Below are positions 48,501 through 58,700 of a stretch of DNA of 64,000 nt, piece after piece; the stretch's first letter is position 1, and every line of letters begins with the position of its first letter. Under the pieces are notes generated by a model. It had not been told where the DNA came from and ran no database searches. It worked only from the letters and a program-made list of their open reading frames with translations. Source of the stretch: Lineus longissimus (taxonomy: Eukaryota > Nemertea > Pilidiophora > Heteronemertea > Lineidae). The position numbers were made by a program, and so were the translations under genes. The stretch lies in NCBI RefSeq assembly GCF_910592395.1, contig NC_088323.1, positions 1,922,001 through 1,986,000 of the forward strand. The letters run 5' to 3'.

Positions 48501-51500
48501 CCTATCTAGATGACTGCTATACTTAAAAAGAGAAGTTCTTCATTAGACACGCCTTTCAAAACTAGCTGTTCTACATTTCAGCTTGTCATTGCGGACAGAC
48601 GGACCGAGTTGTTTTTTGCGGCACTGAAGAGTCCCTCTATTCATCTTACAGTTGTGAACAAGTTTGTAATAAGTGAGTTGACCTCAGAGACGATGTTCTT
48701 GATCAGTGTCTTGGGTTACTATTTCTGGTAGATTCTCTTCTGTCAAACTGGCAGAATATAGCATTGTCATGTCCTCGTGCTAGACACCGTATCACTTAAC
48801 AGACAGGATTGGGCCTGAGGTTGGGCCTTGTGAAAGTTAGTCATTCTGTCTTATGTCTTGTCCAGGAGATCCTGTATGTTAAACTCGATGACAGAGCTTT
48901 ACACTCTGCATACACATCACACAAATTTTAGTTCATTTTATGATGTCTTGCTTCTGTACACTTAGATAACAGTATTATTTTCTCTTCAGAATTCTTGCCT
49001 GTGATAACCACCGTTGTGAAAAAATCTGCCATGATGGGCCATGCGATGTGTGTCAGCTCCATCCTGATGTCGTCACACATTGCCCATGTGGCTCCACAGA
49101 GCTTTCAACCATGACTGAGGCTGAGAAGCGTTTGAGCTGTATTGACCCAATACCTGTTTGTGGGCAGACTTGCGGCAAGGAACTACCCTGTGGACCAGAA
49201 GGTAAACTTTGTCCCAATTCATTTGTACACTCAACTTTAATTGAATGAAGACTTTTCCCAATGCAGAACAATGTCAAAAACTCATAGCCGAACGAAATCC
49301 AACGTTTGCTTGATGTGTATAAATGGCCAGTAGTGTTTCTTGAGAAGAATTCTCGTTTTTGCTTCTTTCAGCGAAACGCCATATATGCCAGCGGCCGTGC
49401 CATGAAGGTGACTGCTGTGCCTGTGGTGGTGAGATGCCTGTCACATGTCGCTGTGGGTTCTTCATAAAAGAAGTGCCTTGTGTAGAAGGTGTGCTGTATA
49501 ACGGTAAGATATTTTGAAGTGTGTCGCTGTTGGTTGACGGTCAACGTGCCAGCTCTCATTCAACTTGATGTGGATACTTCTGTTAGGTCTGTTTCAAGGT
49601 GCAGGTAACAATGAACACGGGGCAAAGGGCTGTTTGGTTGCCATTTGCCTTTGTGCGGCCAGTTGAAATGAGAATTGCTAATGTAGGATTCACTTCAGTT
49701 ATGAGAAGTACAATTATACATGTCTCCATTTCAGATGACAATCCATTACTATGTGATAAACGCTGCAATAAGAAACGCCAGTGCGGCCGCCACAAATGCA
49801 ACCAAGTCTGCTGCATCGAGAAGGACCATAAGTGTGAACAGATCTGTGGCCGGAAGCTGACATGTGGCCTCCATCGCTGCATGGAGCTGTGTCACCGTGG
49901 GAACTGCCATACTTGCTGGGAAGTCAGTAAGTTCATTTTGAGATGTTGATGAGGAGTGTCGGTCAAGCCTCACGGTTTATTGGCTGTCTGGCTCCTGAAT
50001 GAGTTCACAGATATGGGACGCCCTGTAATAACTCATTCTAACTCCTTTATTCTGCAACCTTTTCATATAGATTGATCACAGTGCAAACATGGCAAGATAT
50101 CAGCTCGTGCATCCTTCTTTCTCCTGCAGGTTTTGACGAGCTTCACTGCCACTGTGGAACGGAGATCATTTTCCCGCCGGTCCAGTGTGGAACTCGTCCG
50201 CCAGAATGTCAACAACTCTGTAAACGACAACAACCGTGCGAACATCCTGTACGCCATACCTGTCATAGCGACGAGGTCTGTCCACCCTGCACGATACTCA
50301 CCCAGAAGTGGTGTCAGGGAGGCCATGAGGTAAGAGACAATTTGTTGTTTGGAAACACTGATATGGTTTAGATCATTGCAGATCAAATCAAGGTCACCTT
50401 GGTCTCGGATTGTTTGACTTCTCATTACCATTAATTTGGTGGCTGGGTTATCTTAAGTTTCTTGTTACTCTCTTTTAGTTGCGTAAAAGCATTGCATGCC
50501 ACATTACGGAAGTATCATGTGGCCTTCCATGCAATCGGCCCCTGCCCTGTCAGCAGCACAAGTGTCAGCGAACTTGTCACAAGGTATGTATTGATTCTGT
50601 TTCTTCTGAATTTTCTCTTGAGAGAGTACTTGTGTGTCACTGCTGTTGAACTTTGGGTTTTACGTCTTTATATTATAGCAGAACTGGTGTAAACAGTAGA
50701 CCTGATTTTCTACCTGATGCTTTGCAAAGAGCTGTTCTAATTTGGTTTTCTTATATTTCAGGGTCCATGTTATGAAAAAGAAGGTGAAAGATGTACACAG
50801 AAGTGCTTGATCCGTAGGGAGGAGTGTGGTCATACTTGTGGAGCCCCATGTCATGTGGGAATGCCTTGTCCAAACGCAGCATGTAAAACTGAGGTGAGGA
50901 GCCTCAGCAGATGCAGTCTGGAAGTTCTGTCTTTGGCTGGTGTTTTTGAGATCTAAGGCAGAAGCTGATCGCTACTGTGGAATTCTTTTCTTTCCTGTTG
51001 CTGAATGCAAGTGGTATTAGAGAAATGACTCATTTGAGAAACAAGATAAACTCACAGTAACACTATATCAATTTCTAGGAACTTCAGCCCTTGCTTAACA
51101 CCTTCAGCGCCGAACCTACGTGGCCCAAATCCCCCTCCCCTTTGAGCTGGTTATCGGAGTCTCATTGACTTCATGAAAGAACTACACCGTCGCCATCTTC
51201 AGGGCAAGGTAGGAACTGAAAAGACGAGAAGAGGTCTCTCCAGTTCCTATCTTGCCCTGAAGATGGCGATCTTTCATGAAGTCATTGAAGGTTCTGAACT
51301 ACGCCATCTTCAGGGCAACGAAGGAACGAGAAGAGGTCTTTCCTTCCAGTTCCTGCCTTGCCCTGAAGATGGCGACGGCGTAGTTCTTTCATGAAGTCAT
51401 TTAAAGGTCTGAACTACGCCATCGCCATCTTCAGGGCAAGGAAGGAACTGAAAAGACGAGAAGAGGTTCTTTCCAGTTCCTGACTTGTCCTGAAGATGGC

Positions 51501-53586
51501 GATGGCGTAGTTCTTTCATGAAGTAAAGGTCTGAACTACGCCATCGCCATCTTCAGGGCACGGTAGGAACCGTTTGGTCTTTTCAGTTCCTGCCGTGCCC
51601 TGAAGATGGCGATGGCGTAGTTCATGAAGTCCATGAGACTGATAACCAAAGGGGGGATTTGGGCCACGTAGATCTACGTGGTTCGGCGCTGAAGGTGTTA
51701 AAAGCCAATATTTGCCTACCTCAGATTAGAACTCGAATTGAGTCCAACCTGATGTGTTGCTATAATCTTTCACTCAATCTTTGATTTCTCTTTAGGTTGA
51801 TCTGAAGTGTCCGTGTGGGAATCGGACAGAGAGGGCGCGGTGTAACCTCGGAGGAGGAGAGGGCGATAAGAATAAACCACAGTAAGTTATTGGACGAGAG
51901 CAGGGATAACCTTCTACGGTCTCGTGCAGGTGCTTCTATCTACCTCCAAGCCGGCTGCGATGACTTCCTCAAAGTCTCCACAGATAGGCTTCCAAGTGTT
52001 GTGGGGTTGATCTGTGATACCATCATTGTTGATTCCATCAGGGGCTTGCCTTGTTTTGTTGCATCTTGATTTCCTCATTTTGTGGTCAAGCAGTCCAACT
52101 TCCCAATCAACACTCAACTTCATCTCTTTATTATACCAGAAGCAACTTATTCTTTCCAGGATGTCGTCATCGGTGTTAGCTGGTCGTATCTTTGGCAGTC
52201 AGAGCATTGACATCACGAACCTTAACAAGGCTCCTCAAAGAGAGTAAGTTGACGTGTTTTCTTGAATAGTATTGTGTGCAGATGTTGTACATTCATAGCA
52301 GTTTCCAAACATGTCTGATAACAGTTAGACATCACATGACTGAGTCTGTCCTCTGTAGTGTTCAATGAGAGCTTCATATTTCATTTCAGGTTGGAGTGCA
52401 ATGAGGAGTGTCATAGGATTGAAAGGAACAAACGACTGGCCCTGGCACTGCAGATTTCCAATCCAGAGTTGTCATCTAAACTTGGTCCTCCCAGCTATAC
52501 ACAATTCCTGAAGGAGTTTGCCAAGCTCAACCCGGCGTTTGTTGCGAATGTTGAAAAGGCTTTATCTGACTTGGTCCAGAATGCAAAGCAGGTGAGATAT
52601 ATTATTTGTTGTCTAATTTCTTCCTATACCTCAAGTGCAGTAATTGTTTATTGGTGTTTGAAAAAAACATTTTTGGAGAAATTTTTTTTGAAATTTGAAG
52701 AAAAAAAAATTGTGGGGAAAAGTTTTTTAAAAAGAAACATGGCCAAAAAATTGGAAGTTGAGAGAAAAAAAAATGTTGAGGGAAAAATTTTTTTTTCAAG
52801 AAATATTGCAAAGAGGTTTCTGATGAATTGAATGTAAAGTAGTCTCATTTCCTTCCAGTCGAAGCAACCTTCACGCAGTCACGCCTTTAAGCCAATGAAA
52901 CAACAGCAACGACGCCTCATCCATGAATTGGCCGATTTCTATGGATGCACAACCCAGAGTTACGATTATGAACCAAATAAGTCTGTGGTCGCTACGGCTT
53001 ATAAGTAAGTGATTTAGTGTGGAATATTTTGCCAAGAGGGAGTCCACCTCAGTGTCAACATCATGCTATTTCAGCAAATTTTCTGCGTTACTTCTCTTGA
53101 TGGTGACTGACAATGTTCATTTCTTTTCAGGGATAAGTGTTGGCTGCCTAGTGCTACACTGACGAAGGTCGTACAACGGGAGGTTCACCCCCTGGCTCCA
53201 AGGCCGATACCACTTAACAGTACAGAGAAGCAAGTCAGGTAAATTCAAGTTTGCTTTGAAGTTACTTACCCAAGGTCAGAAGTAATGTGTCCGGTTCATG
53301 TCAGGTCAGAAGTAATATGTCGGACATCTTAACTTGAGGCTCCGTACCAATGCCTCATTTGCAGTCACCTGATCATAACTGAAAAGGCTCATCAGATGGA
53401 CAGTTGCCATGTTCTTTGCTTGTCAATCATTTCAGTCACATCCCTCTTGATCATTTCAGAGCTGCAGCCCGGGCTTCTTCAAAGCAAAGTCTTGATTACC
53501 TGTCGTCGTCGGTCAGCCAAGATGACATCACCAAAACAAAACGTGTTGAGAAATCGTTCATTGACTATTTTGAAATGACAGACTGA
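45570..53586 (+). CDS. NFX1: NFX1 (NF-X1 type zinc finger transcription factor, RING and R3H)
   Basis: Seventeen coding exons join in frame to 1183 residues (human NFX1 1120): 45570-46725, 46921-47160, 47345-47447, 48081-48292, 48582-48672, 48990-49201, 49372-49503, 49735-49926, 50130-50329, 50479-50583, 50762-50893, 51796-51881, 52160-52243, 52390-52591, 52859-53004, 53131-53238, 53436-53586. Exon 1 encodes 385 residues of Tyr-rich then Arg/Gly/Ser-rich disorder. A RING/PHD-like finger begins at Cys399 (CMVC, CKGC, HIYH, WRCPAC). About eight NF-X1 fingers follow ([61 protein letters not shown]). An R3H domain at about 1050-1097 has [12 protein letters not shown] and a Tyr-rich strand. NFX1 binds X-box promoters and nucleic acids and may act as a ubiquitin ligase. 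Introns 3 and 11 carry foldback elements. Confidence 0.95.
47643..48017. mobile_element. Foldback miniature element, copy 1 (two hairpin modules), NFX1 intron 3
   Basis: The element begins CACCTTCAGCGCCGAACC and ends with its inverted copy GGTTCGGCGCTGAAGGTG, preceded on the left by TTAA (47639-47642). The terminal inverted repeats run about 90 bases and include TTTGAGCTGGTTATCGGAGT. Inside are two modules, each an inverted pair of GAACTACGCCATCGCCATCT and its complement around a short loop. It has no coding capacity. TTAA flanking suggests the piggyBac superfamily. The right TTAA is lost in this copy (TGGT instead). It lies wholly inside the intron between coding exons 3 and 4. Confidence 0.88.
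51099..51697. mobile_element. Foldback miniature element, copy 2 (four hairpin modules), NFX1 intron 11
   Basis: Same ends as copy 1, with intact TTAA on both sides (51095-51098 and 51698-51701). The interior has four sense and four antisense copies of CGCCATCTTCAGGGCA, alternating, so four consecutive hairpins of about 100 bases separated by TTTCATGAAGT-type linkers. It is 599 bases long against 375 for copy 1. It lies between coding exons 11 and 12. Confidence 0.9.
52640..52800 (+). repeat. Low-complexity A/T-run region in NFX1 intron 14
   Basis: Runs of seven to nine A or T alternate with the word GGGGAAAA/GGGAAAAA and AAGAAA. It looks like an irregular simple repeat. Open frames here are artefacts of the composition. 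Confidence 0.6.
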
Positions 53587-53820
53587 TGGAAGCTCCTAAG
53601 CCATGTTTGTGCTAACCCATTGTTGTGGCTAATGGAAAACGAGCTAGCAGATAACTAGACTGCCCATAAGGACTGAGAAGGGCCAGGAATGGATGTTCAA
53701 GCTTTGTTCTAGGATATGGGAAGTACTCTGGCACTTCTTCTGCATGGAGCTGTTCATATCAGTTGATTGTAAGGGCCCAAAACAAGTGACAAGGACCTTA
53801 GGGGTACTTCTGATTAAAGG

Positions 53821-53870
53821 CCTAGATTGTACCTTGAAGGCTGGCCCTAGATTGTACCTTGAAGCCTGGC
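53821..53870. repeat. Tandem 25-base duplication in the NFX1 3' UTR
   Basis: Two adjacent units that begin CCTAGATTGTACCTTGAAG and end CTGGC, differing at one position (GGC against GCC). Confidence 0.85.
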
Positions 53871-54642
53871 CCACTAAGGAAAGTATCCCAAGCAACAATT
53901 TTTTCTGATGTGCCCAGCGAAAGACCATTCTAATAGTTAATGCTAAAACGAAGTGGAAATGAGTTTTGTGTCGGGACGAGGCTGTGTTGTCTTTTTGAAT
54001 ATGTGCTTGAATTTAATGTATGTGCTGTATAGCACCATTGTGGAACTACTTATCATGAAGACTGCTAGCCTAATGAATCCTGGAGATTTTTTGACGGATT
54101 TGATTTACATAGTATGCGTTAGCATAACTTTTGTTCAAACTGTTATGAATTACTTCGAGAATTATGCAATTATCATTATTGTGAATTGTTTCAAATTGTT
54201 TGCATGAAGTGTAAATATTTCAGTTACAAAATATGTCGGTAATGGTAAAGTGTACCACTCAAGTTTGTCAGAGTTCGCTTGGAAGCCAAATAATTGTGGT
54301 GTTGACTGGCAGAAGAAAAGTTATGTTTGACTTGAATACGTAACGATATGATAATTGATATGTTATTTCAAGAATATGGTTGGTATTGACCATATTTAAT
54401 CAGAGGAGATTGTCTGTACATAGAATCGCTTGTGAAACTATTAGATTATATATTTTTTGATACGAGCTTAGTTGTTGCGGTAGAAATCATACTTGGGTTG
54501 GATAGCTTGGCATGTCTTATCAAACCTCATCAAAATCAATATCATACATCAATTGTTGTGTTACTCGCTCTTGGTATTGAACTTGTGCATTAGTGTCACT
54601 TTTGACTCACAATCCACCATTCTGTCGTCAACTAATAAGTGA

Positions 54643-54648
54643 AATAAA
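54643..54648 (+). terminator. Probable polyadenylation signal of NFX1
   Basis: AATAAA about 1.06 kb after the NFX1 stop, in an AT-rich context, before the next gene. Confidence 0.5.
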
Positions 54649-55786
54649 ATTGGGTTCATAGTATATTATTTGTAAATTGTTCTTTGCTGTCTTTTCTTTT
54701 GGTTTTCCAATATGTTCCAGCAGCAATTCGGGATTTCCAATAAGTTATCGTCCTGAGCTTCAGGACCTTTCACATGGGACAGAAGATGCCTATATATGCT
54801 TGTATGGCCTGGAATACACGATTCACAATTACATGAACAAAGAACACCAAAAACCAATTCAATAATCATGCTGTTGTTAGAATATCAGCTTTTTCAAGTG
54901 AGGAAATCTTTTCACAATTTGCTGGTGGTGGTTGGCAATGAAGACATCAAGGCTCACTCCAGATATTTACCCCTTACACCCTGTGGCGAGGTTAGTGCCA
55001 ACTCATCTCACCCAGGCGTTGCTGGTGAAAACTTGCGCAGTGAGGGGATTTTTATTCAGGAGCACTACCTCATGCTGGAGGTTAGGCCTAAGCTGTATGA
55101 CTGAAGAGAAGAAATGAGCTCTAAAGGCCAATGTATACCCGTTAACAGTGGTCTACAAGGTTATAATTACAGTCAAAATGTATGTCCACTTCCATTCCGA
55201 GAGACAGCCGAGAAGCAAGGCGAATACATATTTAGTCATACATTTTCACGACAATAACAACTAAAAAGTGCCCGCAATCCAAGATGGCGACTTGGCAACA
55301 GGACGCACAAAGTCATGAAATTTGACAACACCATGATTTTGGTAAAATATCCACATTCTAAGGGCGAATTCGCCAATAAACAGAGTGGTTTCGTATTATT
55401 GATGAAAATACATCAGTCTGACGTGTTTTGGCCACAGACGGGACTCGAATTCGTCTTGAAATCGAGTGTTTTTGAGTGCAATTTTGAGTGTTTTGGTATA
55501 GCTCGCATACAATACTACATGGCCTACAGCAATGCACTAGCCTATCTATTACTATCTAAAGCTTAGGCCTGTATTATGTTTTTTCTGTGCATGAAAATAC
55601 TCAACTGAAAATTTTCCCAGCAATTTTAGGCTCTTTCAGTCTTTGTACAGTCTACCCACTAGCCTACCGGTGGTGCCATTTTTGTAATTTGTTAGGCCTG
55701 CCCTACCTAGGCCTACTGAAAGTGAAATGGACTAAAATTAGTTTTTGTTTTGTTCCAGTTTTAATTGAAGTAACTCAACCAGAAAC

Positions 55787-58700
55787 ATGGCTGCAGAAGT
55801 TGGCAGCATGAGTCAACTCCCAGATATCATCGAAGGGAAGGGCTTGCTGTCTCCGAGGAATTCAACGTCTTCACTCACCAAGCCAAGCAGACCGCCATCA
55901 TGTCAAGAACAGGCTGCGCTGTGGGCAATCGAAATCCGCCAGGTCCTCGATGATCAGATGCGAGTCTCATTGATGGAGGTGTTGGATGAAGACGTTGAGA
56001 GACTGAAACAGGAATTGGTTGCCCTTTTTATTGTGGCTCTACAACAGGATAGGTGAATTTATAGTTTATATTGTTGCTGAATTTACTCTGCGCAAAATTT
56101 TAGCTACATCTAGTGAAGACTACAAATTGTAGAAAAGATATTTGGCCTAGTTTCTATCCTAATTACCAAGTGTACTGAGGACGATTAGGAAAAAGAGTTC
56201 ATCGTTAAATTTTAGGCTCTCAACTTCCAGTGAGACCTTTATGCACATCGGCTACCTTCATCATAGACGTCTTTTCTGTTCCATCTGTGGTAATGTGGCT
56301 ATTCTATTTTTCAGTCGACCGTCTTGGCAACTCTTGAGAGAGGTGATCAATATCTTAATACCATACAGAGAATTATTACAAGGCAAACCTGATGTAAGTA
56401 AATTTCTTCGGTCTTAACAGCATGGGCTCACTGAGTCGGTGGTACATATTTGCTATCGCTGCTGTTTATAGTTTTGTGCCAATTATCTCCTCCATCCACC
56501 CTTCCAATTCTCTACTTGAAAAAGTATTTTATTTGTTTAGATGTGTCACTATTTGGAACGAGTCATCCACCACATCAACGTCCACCATGACAGATTAAAA
56601 GACATCCGCATTGTCGACGCTATGAAGAAGGTATTCCCGCAGGAGGTGAAGAAGATTACACAATTAGGGAAAGGTCCCGCAAGGAATTACACTGCACCAC
56701 TTCAGCCACGCCACAGTACCCAGTTACCCACCGAGAAGTCAACCATAGGGGTCAGGACACCCAGGATTATGTACCCTGAGGGGCAGGACCCATTCAGAAT
56801 GGAATTGCCAGTGAGTGTTGTTTAATCAACCCCCTTTCGATTTTCATGGGATGGCATGTTGAGTTCACATGATCTCTGACTGGCACTGATCCCTCTCACT
56901 CCATGTAATACTAAGAAGACCAATCTTCTGTGCTGCTATTTACAGTTGCCTCAGGTGTAAAATTAAGGTGAGGCTATGGCACTGCCAACCTTGGCCCCGA
57001 AAGGGCGACTGGTCTCGGTTCCAAAGTATGGACTACCTTTGGAATTTGACTTTTCAACTATTTTTACAGCTCAATGAGTCAAAAATCAAGCCAAAAGCCC
57101 TGACGTTCAGAGACCTGAGAGCCTCACTACCTGCTGTGGCAAAGGAAACTGCCAACCGTGAGTCGATCTGGGGACACAGTCTTGGTCTGACCGCCCAGGC
57201 GCTGAGCACAGACCTCCTGGAGGAAATGATCAGGCAGGGAGAGAGCAGACGAACAAGAAAATCAGACGCGATGTCGGTGATCTCTGAGGAAAAGCTTGGA
57301 GAGGAGGTGGCTGAGAGTGAAGCACCACAAGAGGTATGATATCTCTCTAGAAATAGGACAACATCTATATTTAGCTCAGGTGCTTTTATGATTATAGTTT
57401 ACTTTGACATTCTGAATGAGGCAGGTAATAATCAAATGGGTTTCCAATAGCAGATCATGTTTTTTCTTTCACTTTTCACATTTTCTTCCTTTTCCTTATG
57501 TAAAACTCACATTTACTTTTGCCAGAGAGGGTCAGAAATGGTTTGATTTCCTCATTAACGGTTTTCTTCCAGGTGCACCACACTCGTTCAATGACAGGAC
57601 GAGAAGCTGTTGAATACTTCACGAGATGCTACCACACTGGCAAGATTCGATTCATGTACTTCAACATCGCCCCGAACCGACACTACTGCCCCTATGACCT
57701 TTGCTCAACTCAAAAACACAAGGCCAAACCGGAACATTATGTCTTCTCAACTTTCGGCGTGTTGCATGTGCACCCAGATACCCAATCTGAGAGTATGTCG
57801 TTGACAGACTGGCAGAGGGAGGCTGTGCTATGGGAGGCAACGTCTAATGTTCCTTTCTTTAAGGACTATCTGAAGATGAAGATGTTTAGAAGGTGAGTGA
57901 GAAGTCGTATAAACTGTTGGCAGTATCTGTTCAAGGAAATCACTGTCCTTATCATTACAGCTTTCTGGTCCCTCAGTATCTTTATTGTAATGGAAGTCAA
58001 CTTTGCAAAATACCGTTATTTCATATTTTCTTGCACAAGACGCTCACTGATACTGTCCCTGACCCCACTTCAATAGATGTGTGGTCGTCTGCTCGGATCT
58101 TTCATCTCCTTTTGACATAAGCAACTCACTTGGATCAACTCCATGCTTGCTAAACTAATACTAATGCATGTTATCTTATCTACTATAGGTGGAAAGAGAA
58201 CATTGACTACAAACGATTCCTGAAGACAGTTGATAATCTGTCTGTGCAGCTTCTGGCCAGCGTACCGCTCTTTGGAGTCGGTCTCATCCAGTTGTCAAGG
58301 TAAGTAGATATACGTCTTTGCAATCTTACATAAACATGTCTCGGACCTGAGGTACCTCCGCCTAGGTTCCAGCCAATCTTACAATCACTCACTTGGTTTG
58401 CAATTTGCTGAGTCCCAGTCTCCTGCTGGTGTAGAGTCTTGCTGGAATTAATCATTGTTTAACCTTTCAGAATTCTCCAAGAGCTACTGACACTGAAATT
58501 CCTGCCAATAGAAACCACCAAAATGTACGAATTAGGAGACTTTGAGAACATTGTGACGTACAAGACAAATCAGGCTGAGAAAGTCCTGGAAAAGTTCTAT
58601 CGATATTCCCGTCTTATCCTTGATACCACTGTTGCTGAGTGCCATAAGAAGCTGAGGTATTGTGAAGCCCAGGTGCAACACAAAACTGTCTTGTAAGTAA

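Larger units (their letters stand above)
53587..55786. other. NFX1 3' UTR and upstream region of the dynein gene
   Basis: The NFX1 3' UTR probably runs to the AATAAA at 54643-54648. It includes an exact-looking tandem pair of 25 bases at 53821-53870. From about 54700 to 55758 is the upstream region of the dynein gene, whose first coding exon starts at an acceptor (55758/55759), so a non-coding leader exon should lie here. CCAAGATGGCGACTTGG at about 55279-55295 is a YY1-like site inside a small inverted repeat. Confidence 0.5.

Noticed and set aside
51099-51697. CRISPR-like regular repeats
   Set aside because: Units alternate in orientation, form hairpins and lie within terminal inverted repeats in a eukaryotic intron. 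It is a foldback transposon, not an array.
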